Below, piece after piece: positions 1 to 11,940 of a stretch of 64,000 bases of DNA. Each line of letters starts with the position of its first letter. Positions within the stretch are counted from its first letter, which is position 1. The stretch comes from Diadema setosum. Its lineage: Eukaryota > Echinodermata > Echinoidea > Diadematoida > Diadematidae. The notes below the pieces were generated by a model that was given only the letters and a program-made list of their open reading frames with translations, was not told the origin of the DNA and did not search any database. The stretch covers positions 2,137,709 through 2,201,708 of the forward strand of contig CM067062.1 of the NCBI GenBank assembly GCA_033980235.1. Direction: 5' to 3'. Both the position numbers and the translations under genes were made by a program.

Positions 1-1098
1 GTGTGTGTGTGTGTGTTTATTGTGCACTTTTGTCAGATATGTGTTTGTGTCTGTGTAAGGGTGTGAGGTATATGTGCTTGTTTGTGTATATGTGTGGATG
101 TAGACATATGAGTTTCAAATGATTGCTTCTGTATTTTTGTTCATCCGATTGTTCGAAGATCTTATACTCTACATCTTTTTCTCCAACAATTGAATTGTAT
201 TTGGCCTTTCCACCTATAATAAATGATAAGACACCTCTATAAGGTTTGGGATTAATTTTCACACCTTATTTGAAAGCAGACATCGCTGACAGTGACTGAT
301 AGAAACGCACATGGTTCAACCGCGCTCAGTCTTAAAATTCATCTTCCCCTTCTCGCTAAATATAATATGTCTTGCACTTTTACCCACCATGGCCGACAGG
401 AAAGCGACGGCTCTCCATGCTTTTGTCGTCTGTCTTGTGTTTTCCCGCCTTTAATTTGCGCGCACTTAGAGCGAAGACGCCATTAATCTTCATTGGCAAA
501 CACAGCGGCAACTTTCTCACCACTTCTTTCACCCAACGTGGATGCAGTCACCTTTGCAATGTTTTCCCCTCTTTTTTTTTCCTATCATTTTATAGGCCTA
601 CACATCTACTTTTCATCTACAAATTACATTAGCAATCAAATTCTGAGAGAATTTTCGAGCAGATATTCTTATCGTGTCATCATTGAAATAATTGCCATCT
701 CTGAATTACATTGCGTAGCCGGGCAACAGCTAAAATCATGATGGCAGGACCTATGTAAGAGTAAAAAAAAAAAAGAAAATCTGTATTAAAATCAAATTCA
801 ATATGAAACTTTATTGTAGTAATTATTAAAATAATAAAACTAATAATAATAATAATGGCAATAATGATACTAATAATGATGATAACAAATTTGATAATAA
901 TGATAATAACAGCATTATTACTATTACCATTGACATAATTCTAAATATTGCTATTTGACCTGAATGATATCACAGTAACTATTGTTGGCATTATGTAAAA
1001 AATCATAATTACATAATATACATACATAGAGATAAGTGTTGGGCAGGATGATCATATTAAAAAGAGAAAAAGAACGAAATTCGAATACAGAACAAAAA

Positions 1099-1164
1099 AG
1101 TGTGTTTGCGTGTGTGAGGGTGTGTGTGTGTATGTGCGTGTGTGTGTGTGTGTGTGCGTGTGTG

Positions 1165-1198
<34 letters not shown>

Positions 1199-1200
1199 AT
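1099..1200 (+). repeat. (GT)n microsatellite
   Basis: Interrupted GT array with GC and TA variants. Apparent ORFs on both strands here are low-complexity Cys/Val or His/Thr repeats. Confidence 0.95.
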
Positions 1201-1840
1201 TCGTGTTTCTGTCTCATTGATCTGTGCCAGTGTTTACAAAATCCTACAATCAGCTGACAGTGCCTTCTGTCTAGACACCAATTGTTTGTTCTTGTTGAAT
1301 GCCATTCACTTCCTTTAAGGGTGTTTTCTATTATTCCTCTTCTCTCTCTACCCCATCTCCCCTTCTCTTTCTTTCGTTCAATCTCTCTTCTTCTTTTTTA
1401 CTGTCTCTCTCAGTCTTTCTGTTTTTTTTTTTGTTTCTATTTCAGCCCGTCTCTGTCTTCTTCTCCTCTTGTTTCCACACGGCCGAATACTTCTGAGGTT
1501 AAAACTGTTTGTTTTGGCTCGTGGCAGAGCAAAAAAAAAAAAGTCTGACAACGTGTGTATACGCCTGTCTACATTTTACCTGTCTTAAATTGATGCGTAA
1601 TTCCTCGCTCATTAATCTTCCTTACTTAGCACCCCATGCTTTCCACGTAACACGCAAGCAGTGATGGATTCTACAGCCAGTTCGTATCGACTTTGCCATC
1701 CCAAACCATATCATTTTTGGACGCCAAAACTACGCATCGCGCAAGCAGACGTTTTATATTTTCGGTATATCTTCGCGTTCAGTAACGAGAGAGTAAATGA
1801 GAATGTCAGCATTAACGACAACGCTAGATTCAGTAATATA

Positions 1841-1842
<2 letters not shown>

Positions 1843-1904
<62 letters not shown>
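1843..1904. repeat. (TA)n microsatellite
   Basis: About 31 uninterrupted TA units. Confidence 0.95.
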
Positions 1905-1907
<3 letters not shown>

Positions 1908-2299
1908 CATCTTGTGATTAGCTAAAAAGAAATCATTTCCATGTTATGTCAATGGCAGTTGAACTTAGGCAAAGCTTATGTACCGTCTATGAATTGTTTA
2001 GAGTCTTATGAAGCAGTATGACGGGATGCATGAAATAATTATATTGGTTTTCCGTACTGTTCCAACGACAATAGTAGAAATAACTTGTAGAATTTTAGCC
2101 AACAACTCTCCCCAAGTATTCATTTTGCAACTATCTCCTTATTTTTCTTTAGCACTATAGTTACTACATCCATTCTGACATTCGATACTCTTGCGCGACA
2201 CTCACAAGATCAGATTATCTATATCGATGCATTCCAATTACATTTGGTGTTCCTGAGTAGATAGCTGTCATGGCAGTGGTGTGAGAACGCTTAGGACTC

Positions 2300-2370
2300 C
2301 ATGGGTCACGTGCTAATCAATTAGGTCCCATCCTCTTGGTAGAGGTAGTAGAGCTTTCTAATTGATTAGG
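2300..2370. promoter_or_regulatory. Candidate enhancer: E-box plus two inverted homeodomain dimer sites
   Basis: CACGTG is at 2307-2312. TAATCAATTA is at 2314-2323, and its reverse complement TAATTGATTA at 2359-2368; in each the match extends to CTAAT...TTAGGT. TAAT-N2-ATTA is a known homeodomain dimer arrangement. The two sites face opposite ways, 45 bases apart. Confidence 0.35.
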
Positions 2371-2531
2371 TAAAACACCAATCACGATGAGGACGAAGTG
2401 GGAGGCTGGGAGGGGAGGGGGTAAAAGGTAGAATGGATCAAAACGAGTCCAGAGTGTGTTTACATGCTAATGTGTTAAACACAATCCCGACGACACCAGT
2501 TTGACATTTTTGTGCAGTAGCGTACCAAAGA

Positions 2532-3044
2532 ATGCTCTTTCGTTTAGTTGGCATGATGGCCCGTATTGAGCCCACGCAAGGGAGTAACATAGAACGTCGA
2601 CGCGAAGTTCAGTCTACGATCCTCCATAAATGTTGGTGTCATCTTCGCTCTCACTCCGTACACATTGTCAAAATCATGGAGCTCCATAGTCAAATCAAAC
2701 ATGCTGTAAAATATCATATGAATTCTGATCTTCGTGACCTCGTGAGTGCAATAAAGACCTATCTTCAACTCGCATGCCCTGATAATAGCAACGCCGAGTT
2801 CAACGGAGTTGTACCTTCGCCGGCTTTACGATCTGGCCACCAACCAAAGGCGCAGGCGCAGACAGGCGGCGAATTCTTCAAATGCCCACGAAGATACCTC
2901 TCGATTGGATTATCAAACGATCAATTTCAAGGGCCTGGTTCGTGTTTGGACGCTGTGGGTGTAAATTTCACCGACAAGCAGTTTGCCTGCACGCCCTTCG
3001 TGTCCGAACTGGTCAACGCCGAAGAACGACGGCATTTTCCGTAG
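2532..3044 (+). CDS. Longest ORF in the window (170 codons), unidentified
   Basis: This is an uninterrupted frame through non-repetitive, CpG-containing sequence. The last 80 codons look most coding-like, with mixed third positions and the peptide DAVGVNFTDKQFACTPFVSE; the first half is richer in basic residues and His. There is no signal peptide, membrane segment or recognised domain. Four Met codons lie in the first half and none has a notable start context. No intron boundary or poly(A) signal clearly frames it. It may be a lineage-specific gene, an exon of a larger gene, or a chance ORF in a regulatory island. Confidence 0.2.
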   Translation: MLFRLVGMMARIEPTQGSNIERRREVQSTILHKCWCHLRSHSVHIVKIMELHSQIKHAVKYHMNSDLRDLVSAIKTYLQLACPDNSNAEFNGVVPSPALRSGHQPKAQAQTGGEFFKCPRRYLSIGLSNDQFQGPGSCLDAVGVNFTDKQFACTPFVSELVNAEERRHFP

Positions 3045-4151
3045 TCGTCAGCTGCCACACGACTTTGTTTTCCTTTGTAATTTCTTCTCGGTTGTTCTCC
3101 TTTTCTCCACTCCTGCCATTTTCCTTCCTAACAGAGCACAAACATTTACTTTTACTTACCATTGTTTGCAAACGATTTACGGCTGTCTGACAAAGTGACT
3201 TTATCTGTACACGAAACCTTCTATTCTGGGCTTTTGCGAAAGGCTGTTTGTATATAGAGTAGCTAGGACACTCGGGTGACGTGCCGGATGGCATCTGTCG
3301 TACATGCTACGACACGGACCTAGTTGAGACTTCTTTACACTAATGCATACGAATCGAAACAAAAAGTATGTGCTTCATGACAGTTTTAATGTTTATGCTT
3401 CGTGGCGCCTGCATCGGTCAAATAATAGATAAGTAGCTGAAACTTGTGCAGAATCCAACATCTTACTAATGTATTCGAATTCATGAGTGAATCTGGAACT
3501 AAGTTATTGTAATTTCTAATCTTAATCTTCTTATTCTACTTCACAGTCTGATCTGAAATTTGTCTCCACCTTGCAGGTATTATTGCTTGGAAACACACAC
3601 CAATGTTCAATCTCAAACACATTCAATTTGTCAAAAAATCAATTCTATCAGAGAAATTGCAAAATATAAGAGATGTTGACGAACAACTGACAAAATAGAG
3701 TCAAATCAAGCAGCAGTTATCATATATTTACAGTCCACTTCTGTGCGTTTATTGATGACTCCGTTTTGTTGGTTTTTCCTGTTATCTGTCATGTATGGAA
3801 TGACGTCATGAATGTATAAGGCACATCTCCTGCTACTGGCCTGTATTGCTTTTCTTTTTTTGTTTGCTATACAGCTGTTCTTTATGGGGAAATGGAAGAA
3901 AAGACTTAACTCTGTCTCAAAAATTGGAACAAACATTTTTTTTTAAAATCAAACTTGTTTTGAAAGTGTGATATAATCAGTTTGTCATATAATGAGCTGC
4001 TTTTAGGTGGGGGTCGTTTTTAATAACAAGATTTAGATATCCAATCTTGCCTGCTTTCATGGAGGGATTAGCAGTATATATAGAGCTTGTTCTGAGGTTG
4101 ACATGTTATTGCTGCGCGAGGGATCAAAGCAATCTTCGCAGCAGCGAGCCT

Positions 4152-4234
4152 GTGTGTGTGTGTGTGCGTGTGTGTGTGTGTGTGTGCGTGTGTGTGTGTG
4201 TATATGTGTGTGTGTTTGTGCGTGTGTGAGTGTG
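4152..4234 (+). repeat. (GT)n microsatellite
   Basis: GT array with regular CG interruptions. Confidence 0.95.
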
Positions 4235-4459
4235 TCCTCAAGACAATCGAGGTCATCTTCAACACGTACAGAGTGAGGTGTCGTACAGTAATTATCACTC
4301 TGCTTCAAGATCCAGAGAGAGAAGACGAAAGTAAAAGAATAAAGTTGACCTTTAATGGAGGAGAAGACGATGGCAAACGATGGAAATATCAAAGCGAGGA
4401 GGCGGGGAGGTCATAGGGAAATGAATGAACTATTTCTTTTGGAGGCGCAGGTGTTTTAC

Positions 4460-4525
4460 GCATCGAGTTGGCGCCAAATATTAATGGAATAACGATTAAT
4501 GTTGACTTAGTCACGTGACGGGTTG
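4460..4525. promoter_or_regulatory. Candidate regulatory cluster: E2F palindrome and USF-type E-box
   Basis: TTGGCGCCAA (4468-4477) is a palindromic E2F-type site. ATTAAT words follow at 4479 and 4494, then GTCACGTGAC (4510-4519), a full 10-base USF/MITF-type palindrome. The segment is unique and sits between a GT array and family-B copy 1. Confidence 0.3.
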
Positions 4526-4706
4526 ATAACTTCACGACCTTCCCTCCCCTTCTCCGACATTTCGTTCTTTCTTCTCTGCTACTGTCCCTGACTGTTGCAC
4601 GCATTAGAAGTTACAAGTGGAAGTAATGTTCATACGACGTAAAAAAAAAAAAAAAACGTACCATAGCTAGTCTTGCTGTCTATTGAGTCTATGAGTATAA
4701 TCGATG

Positions 4707-4938
4707 TTAAGTACTGTTAACTATACAAAACGTGAACAATAGTTATAATAAAAATATTTCCAGACTAAACCGTCCACAGTTATGGTTTAATGAGAAATAT
4801 AGTGAAATCTCCTTATGTTTTAGGCTTTTTGCAAAAATTTTATATGGTAGGATGTTTTGTGATACAACCGACCTACACAAAAGTGAAATCTTGAACATTT
4901 TTAAAATCACTGCTCCCAAAGGTAAATAGGACCTTTAA
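4707..4938. mobile_element. TTAA-flanked MITE family B, copy 1
   Basis: This dispersed repeat shares about 230 bases with 13113-13364, for example GTGAACAATAGTTA, ACTAAACCGTC and GATACAAC.GACCTACACA. It begins TTAAGTACTGTTAAC and ends complementary to TTAAAGGTCC, with TTAA at 4707-4710 and 4935-4938. The TIRs are short and imperfect. A short frame crosses the element but has no coding signal. Confidence 0.6.
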
Positions 4939-5704
4939 CCCCAGACTAGAAGAGACTCTCGGAAGTCCTAAAGCAGAAACTTTAGGAATTTCAGAATCTG
5001 GATTGGAATAGTTTAATTTCTCACAACTACTTCTCTCTGCGTAATGCAGCATACTATTTTTGAGTCATCACTATGTCAAATCCACTCGCAGTTCCTCTTA
5101 TAACTGATGACAATAATGTGATGGCATTAGCGGTATCCAGAGATATATCATATTTTGCATTGGGAATTATGGTAATCTATTAAATCATTTGCAACTGTAT
5201 TGCCAAAAAAGACATAGATATTTCTTTCTTTCTTTTTTTTTTTGTAATTGTGGCAAATAAAATGCCACTTTTTGGTGACGCACATGAATTATCAGAAGCA
5301 GGAAAATTAAAAACGGCAGTGTTTTCATTTTTGTTTCACAAGAGAGATAGGAAGATAGACAGAGAGTCAGAGAGACAGAAACGGAGAAATGCGTGGGCGA
5401 CAATCAAACACGTTTAAGGTATGTCTTTATCATCATTTCCCTCTCTGCACGTGAATCTGCTCGTGATAACAGGAAAATCGCATGATTTAGTTGTAACACA
5501 ATTACCAGAAATAAAAACTATTTAGATGGTTTCTCTCGTTCCAAACTCTCTGCCCTCTGGTGATTTGTCGTGCAAGAATTAGAGCTAATCACAGACTTGA
5601 TTGCTTCCGACAGGGATCGTCAGCCCCACTCATTAACAGAACTTGGATCAAGTGTAGACAAATACGAATTATATCGAGAGGATGTAAAAACGTTTTGGGG
5701 CCGG

Positions 5705-5745
5705 TATAAAAGTCGATCGCACAGGGTAGCTACATAGCGACTTCA
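5705..5745 (+). promoter_or_regulatory. Candidate TATA-box core promoter
   Basis: TATAAAAG (5705-5712) is preceded by GGGGCCGG, a BRE-like GC block. Unique sequence about 30 bases downstream (GCGACTTCAAGC) could hold an initiator. Downstream is a CT-rich tract with no ATG-initiated convincing frame, so any transcript would be non-coding or spliced. Confidence 0.25.
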
Positions 5746-5764
5746 AGCATCGCTGACTGTAGTG

Positions 5765-5918
5765 CGGCTCAAGAGCTTCGCGTTCATCTCATTGTTTCTT
5801 TGCCATTACCCTACTTTTGGTATTTCCCCTTTTTGTTCATGTATCTCCCATTCTCGTCTTTTATATATTTCTCCCTCTATGTCCCCATTTCATCTATATC
5901 ATCCTTTTTCCATTCTTC

Positions 5919-5973
<55 letters not shown>

Positions 5974-6206
5974 CCCTCTTTCCAATTTCATCTATATCCT
6001 TCTCTCTTTTCTCTATTTCTCATTCTCTTACTCTCTTTCAGTCCATGCATACCACTTTCTTTATGTCTACGATTTTTCTATATATCGCTTTCTATCTGTA
6101 TATATCCACTTCCATTTATATCTCCTCTCTCACGACTTTAATCTACATCCTTGTCTTCGGCTTCCTTCCCGATTTTTCTCTGTCTGTCACTTTCCTTCTT
6201 TATGTA

Positions 6207-6237
<31 letters not shown>

Positions 6238-6250
6238 GTTTTATTATGTA
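5765..6250 (+). repeat. Pyrimidine-rich low-complexity block with a (TA)n core
   Basis: CT-rich sequence enclosing about 23 TA units (5925-5971) and a (CT)n run near 6208-6238. Long overlapping plus frames of Ser/Leu/Phe/Tyr repeats are artefacts of composition. Confidence 0.9.
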
Positions 6251-6254
6251 TCTG

Positions 6255-8800
6255 TCGGTTTCTCTCGCTGATGAATAATGATGGACTCTGTGGATGTATG
6301 TCCTTCACTTGCGTTATGATTGCTGACATTCTCTCTCTCTCTTTTTTTTTTTCTTCCTCTTTTTTTTTTCCTTTAGGGGAGATAAGATCAGCTGGATGAC
6401 GTCAACATTGCATCTCGCTGAATATAGAGACCACCATAATATCTGCCATTTCAAAGAATAACATGAAAAGACGTCAAGATTGACATTTATCACCGTATTC
6501 TCATACATATTGTGTCACTTTGCTTATAGTTTTGATAATAAAGCAAGATATGCGTTTTTCCCACCACGGGAACAGAGCTCTGAAGATGGGGAGTTCTGTC
6601 CTATATTCCCGGTACCATTTCGGCACAAACGCGGTGATGCAATGTTTCCCTGTAGGACAATTTAGTGGTAGTCACGCTAGGTCCTCGGTAAACAATTTTT
6701 CGATTCGACTTCGGCTGTGAGATGGTATGGAGTTATTTACATTTTCCATTTCTGCGCAATTTAGATCCAGTTATTGCGTGATTGAAAACATATTGACAGA
6801 AGGGGTCTTCATATCTCCCTATTACGCCGAGCACGATTTCGATTCATTATGTCTCCCTCTTGGATGCACTCCTCTTCCTTCCACCCCCCCCCCCCCCCTT
6901 CCTCCCTGCGCTCCTAAACCCATTTCGCTCTCTATTAGATTGCGCATTTCTGACGGAAATGATAGCGCAAGCAAAACGAAGTACAAATCGCATGGGAATA
7001 TGTCTTCTTTTTATGTTGCATGCACCTTCAGTTGCGCTCAGCTCGCGCAGTTGCAAGGGAGAACCTGCACAAAACAAACCTAAGGGACCACAAGCCGAAC
7101 ATCGGCAGGATTGCAGCTAAACGTGTCTTACACATGGAAATCAATTATTAACAATCCCCACTCTACCTCCTCATGCTAGATGCCGTGTTGTCATTGTTGT
7201 TTTTATCGACTTTTGGATATGATAATGATAATGACAATAATGATAATGCCAGTGCAAGAGCCGCGTCCACGTAAGCTGGATTTACCTGCTTCTTTTTGAA
7301 AGGAAAAGCTCTCTTTTCCCCGTCCTTACCAATAAATCCGATCTGAAGAAAAGACTGGTCGTGTGCAGGTGTTCTCTGGCATCTATAACTTTCTATTACT
7401 CCATTCTCCTCTTCGAAATGGGTTACTTGAGGAGATGGGTCAATATTTTAGGGGCAATTTGGGAGAAAAATCGACAGCAGCGGGTACATTACCGAGGCAC
7501 GCAGCCGCTCCCGGGAGGTAATAAACTCGATGGAGATAGAAATCTCTGCTGCTTACCAGGGCCAGACGTTCAATTTAGCATCCCAACATCTTGGGATGTT
7601 GCATGTTGCCACCGCGCAAAATATCAACAAGAAAACATGAACAGTTGCAAACATGGCAACTTACATTAGATGATGGATGTCAGCAATGCGAGTTGAAGGG
7701 AAATCACAGTTGTTGCTGTTTTCTGGTTGATGTTACTTTTTGTTCTCCAGGGTACAGCTGAAGCCATCTGAATAAAGAAAGAAGACAGAAGGCTGGCAAC
7801 GAGACGTCGTTGAGATCTACATGGGGCCTCTTTCCTAAGACTTTAACCATCCAATTTACCTTGGTAGATGATTGGGGGCTCTTTACTATCACTGGATTTC
7901 CCCCAGGCAGCCAATAGGTCACATTAAGAATATATCAAATTTGTTTTCAACGTGGAAAGTGCATTCTTATACAGTTTGTAACTAAATGCAGAAAAGGTGA
8001 TATGATCAGAGTTTTGCAAGTCACATATTGAGCGGTACATTCCAGTCTAATAAGGATTTTTAACGCAACCGTGCTTTCTTGCACAAACGGTAATTCAATT
8101 TAGACACCTATCTGGAATCCCATTTTCTTTGCTCATTTTCCACTAATACATAATTAAATGACACAAATTACAAGAATATCACAATAATATCGCCTTTCGT
8201 TTGCATTTTTCGAGACTTTGATATATTCATGGTATTTTTTTTTTTTTTTGCGCGACAGCTCATAGTTAATGTCACTGCTTGCAGAGTGGTACAGATAGAT
8301 CAGAACAAGATATATCATCGCAAGTGTACCATGCATAGTTTTGTTAAACTTACGTGTTATTAATGATATGGTAATCATTCTTGTGACATTAAAATTCTCA
8401 AACTCATTGATTGGCGATTTCAATACACGCATGGGATCTACAGTTGATTAGCATTAAGGTAACATAATATTTATATACGCACCAAGCGATGGATATGATA
8501 TATCCTTTTTGGGGCCCTTTACATCTACGCTAAATACAAGCTTTACCTCAAGCTTTCATTTTCCCTTCCAAAAACGCACACATTCCATCCGCGCATCGAA
8601 CGTGTGCATGACCATTGCCGCCGCACACACACACACACACACACACAGACAGAGAGAGAGAGAAAAAAAAATAAACCAACTCCTTTTTGCGCATGCGTAC
8701 ATGACCTTTGAATACTCACGGGGTACTTTCCCTTTCATGACGATTGTATGTGTTTACTTGTTTTGTTTGTTTGTTTTGTTTTTTGCGTTCTGAAATTTCC
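6255..8800. other. Gene-free unique DNA
   Basis: Holds a C15 run (6884-6898), a CRE octamer (6397-6404), a small hairpin CATCCCAA/TTGGGATG around 7579-7598 and a CA/GA run (8623-8666). Short frames on both strands show no coding features. Confidence 0.6.
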
Positions 8801-8829
8801 CAAGTGTACTACAAATCAAAATTCAAACT

Positions 8830-9085
8830 TCATCGTAACGACTTCGACCCTGATCATCCACGATGCCGACGAGGCAACGATCGTAATTCGTGTCTTCTCG
8901 GCTGCATTTCTCATTGTTCTTTCCCGTCGGTCTATAGACATCGGCATCAAACGGAGATCAAACGATGCGCTTTCGCTTTGTCGCCGACCTCGCCGTAACG
9001 TTGCGAAAGGATTTGGGCTGACAGGCGATCAGTCAAGTTTTCCCGTGCTCCTTACAGCGAAGAAAACGGCGTTTGGTTAGCAGCG
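8830..9085. other. CpG-containing unique island
   Basis: This is a short stretch rich in CG dinucleotides (CGACGAGGCAACGATCG and following). Two plus frames overlap it without recognisable content. It is likely regulatory or an untranslated exon. Confidence 0.2.
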
Positions 9086-9479
9086 TAGATCAGAGGTTAT
9101 CATTGCTTGACTTCAGTGTAGATGATACACGAGCGCTGTATGTATTTTGAAACTGAAAAACGACCTGATGACATTCATGCGGTATTCAAAATTAGGGGTA
9201 AATATTGAAGCGTATTATAGATACTGTAGCAAAAACTTTTTTTTTTTTTGTTCGCTGAATGAAAAAATGACATTACTGAACCTCTGAAAAGATAATTTTT
9301 ATTTGTGTGTGCGTGTGTGTGTGTGTTTTTTTTTTTCAATCATCACCTCTCCTGCTATAAGAATACTTAGATATTACACATTCGCGTTACAATCTTGTTC
9401 CAATTCTGTGTGTGTATTACTGTGTGCGTGCGTGTGTGTTTGGTTATGTTCTATTTTGTCGAGACTTAAAAAACTCAAC

Positions 9480-9627
9480 TAAATATGACCCATTTTCGGT
9501 CGTTTTATCACATCCGAATCGTAAACCATTGCAATATTAGTTTTTCGAGGAAAATATGACCCATTTTCGGTCGTGTTATCATTTCCGAATCGTAAACCAT
9601 TGCAATATCAGTTTTTCGAGGAAAATT
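9480..9627. repeat. Tandem duplication, 71-bp unit, two copies
   Basis: AAATATGACCCATTTTCGGT recurs at 9481 and 9552, and both units continue through CCGAATCGTAAACCATTGCA to GTTTTTCGAGG. Only a few substitutions separate the copies, so the duplication is young. Confidence 0.9.
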
Positions 9628-11579
9628 GTTTTGCTTTTATTTGTTTATTTTTGCTTTTCTTTTTCCGTGTGTGCATCAATGAGATATAAGAATAGGATTG
9701 TACTTAAATGTAACTTAAATGCTAAACTACATGTATATTACCCATTACGTGGCACCATAACAGAATTTACCACAAAGATTGATTCTCATACATGTCATGT
9801 AATAGTTGAGGCTGATTTCTGATCGATATTTCTCACTGCAGCCATCGTCTTCGCCCAGTGTCAAAGTTTGCAACTATCAAATCAAATTATAAATCAAGAT
9901 GTGTATATAGATGCATCAGTCAAAACGAAACATAATATATAAAAACAATGTTGAAATGGAACATTAGACAGTGCGTCAAAGTTCCAGAATACGAACGTTT
10001 AAGATCATTTACTAAATCCTAATTTCAACTTTTTAGAAAAAATAAAATCATGACAAAACAATCCTTGTAATATTTGTTATTCATTTGCATCGGTCACCCG
10101 GTGTTCTGTACATAGTTAAACTGATTAAATGAGGGCATTTAAAGCTGTCATACTTATACGGCCGGTTCGTTACAAAAATGATACTCTCATATCCATGTTT
10201 GATATTTCATTCATTGTGAAGTATATTTATATAATCCGGTAAATTTCATAGAAAATTTATAATGAAAGATTCAAGGCCCCATGGATTTATTCGTCTTGAT
10301 GATATTCTTTCAAACCATGAATTTAAAGTGAATTTGTATGATATATTTCTTTACTCGTTGTGTGTCTAGGTTGTTTGTTCGAATTCAACAGATTTCCATG
10401 ATAAAACTTTCTTGATGATTTGTTAGAAACAAAGGAGAAAACGTTAAATGTAAGCTATTCAGAAGAGAATCTGGAGCAGCGAACTGTCGGTTGAACTCTG
10501 CTATTTTGTAATTGATTGGAATTAATGATCCTGAATTCCATTCGCGGGCAAGACATTATTCCCCCGTTGAGAATTCTCAGGCCGGGAGTATCGGCCTGCG
10601 TTTATTTCGACGATTATGGAGGCTGACAGCTGCTCGCTCGTGCATCAAGGAACAGACCTCAGTTGGAAGAAAAAAAGCGGAATCTTTTCATGCTTTTAGG
10701 GTGGATTCGATAATCACGGTGACGGTTCTGAGTAGCCAGATCTTCACACGCAAGATTCATTCAGCAGACCACGCTTGGTTTTTCTGAAGCCAAGGTGTGA
10801 GAGTATACATCATACCTTTTTAACAGTTGCAAAAGCTTTCGAATCTATAAACCAAACTTTTATGCATCAATGTTATTTATCGTGTTTTTGTCCTACAATG
10901 TCTTTGGCAAACTTTAACAAGAGATATAGGAAAAAAGACTGTGCGTCGTGTTGATCAAAATTTATATTTCCCATTCCATGTGCGTACGTTAAAACGGTTT
11001 TTGTTTGTTTGCTTGTATCTTTTCTGAAAAGCTTTATTTTTGTGTTGTTGACTTTGACTGTCCTATATTTTCGTATATACAAGTTTTCTTTGCAATGATT
11101 TTATGATAAATTTGTAGGACGAATCTCGAGTAATCGTTTTTATTCTGTGCTGTCAGAGTGTTGATTGGGTTGGCATCCTCGCAGGATTTCATATCTTTCA
11201 TCTGCCAAAATTTAATGCTTGTTTGAAGAGCGAGGTAAATATTCACTTACTTGTCTCTCCATCACAGAGCACTCAAATGATTTTATGGGCACTGAAGTAG
11301 GGGCCAGCTAGTATTTATTGTACCTCACATGCTAAAGGTGGCGATGGGAATAGGTAGGGGTCGGGCTTTAATACACAACTACTACTACTGGGGTACATGC
11401 AGAGTAATAGAGGGCATGAGAGGTAAGGAGTCTAGGATCATAGTAGGGAAATCTAGGGGATTAATCTCTATGGGGATCCTATAGGTTCTAATGTTTTTAA
11501 AGTTTGTGGAAATAAAAGTTAGTTTTTTTTTTCGTCTTTGCAAGAGGATTTATCATTTTCTTTCACCTCAAATAAGAAT

Positions 11580-11645
11580 TGTGTGTGTGTTGTGTGTGTG
11601 TGTGATGGTGTGTGTGTGTGTGTGTGTGTGCGTGGAGGGAGGGGG
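11580..11645 (+). repeat. (GT)n microsatellite
   Basis: GT array ending in a GA/GGG segment. Confidence 0.95.
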
Positions 11646-11865
11646 AGTTGTGTCCTCAATTCCTCTTTTTTTTGCACTCATTTAATAATTGTACCCGCTC
11701 AAATCAGGGATTCGTTGACTAATCATTTCTCCAACGTATTAGTTTAGGCATCGTCAAATCGAGAAATGCAGCTTTATATAGTGTCAAGCTAAAAGGGATA
11801 GATCCCAAATTGGCTACAGATCTTTTAAAGCACTCTGGGAAGCAAGGAGGAAGCCATCAGCGTGA

Positions 11866-11940
11866 TGTGATAACTGCCTGGGCAGCTATCAGAATGATAG
11901 GCTAGAATAGTCTCGAAGGGATATTATGCAAATTTGCAAT
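11866..11940. promoter_or_regulatory. Candidate regulatory cluster: three GATA sites and an octamer
   Basis: WGATAR sites are TGATAA (11868-11873), CTATCA on the opposite strand (11886-11891) and TGATAG (11895-11900). A perfect POU octamer ATGCAAAT (11926-11933) follows, overlapping a mirrored ATTTGCAAT. The surroundings are unique. Confidence 0.3.

Larger units (their letters stand above)
1..2260. other. Gene-free: simple repeats and AT-rich unique DNA
   Basis: Contains a GT run at the left edge, a TAA/TGA-rich stretch (830-915), a pyrimidine tract (about 1330-1480) and the arrays listed separately. No gene is supported. Confidence 0.7.
9090..11860. other. Gene-free AT-rich DNA
   Basis: Apart from the 71-bp duplication, GT runs and a short GGCC-cored inverted repeat near 10578-10598, nothing recognisable is seen. 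Confidence 0.6.

Noticed and set aside
2339..2353. let-7-like word GAGGTAGTAG
   Set aside because: It matches let-7 positions 2-11, but the rest differs and no complementary arm lies within 100 bases to form a precursor hairpin.
5762..6278. 169-codon plus frame after the TATA box
   Set aside because: It does not start with ATG and is Ser/Leu/Phe/Tyr repeat translation of a pyrimidine tract and TA array.
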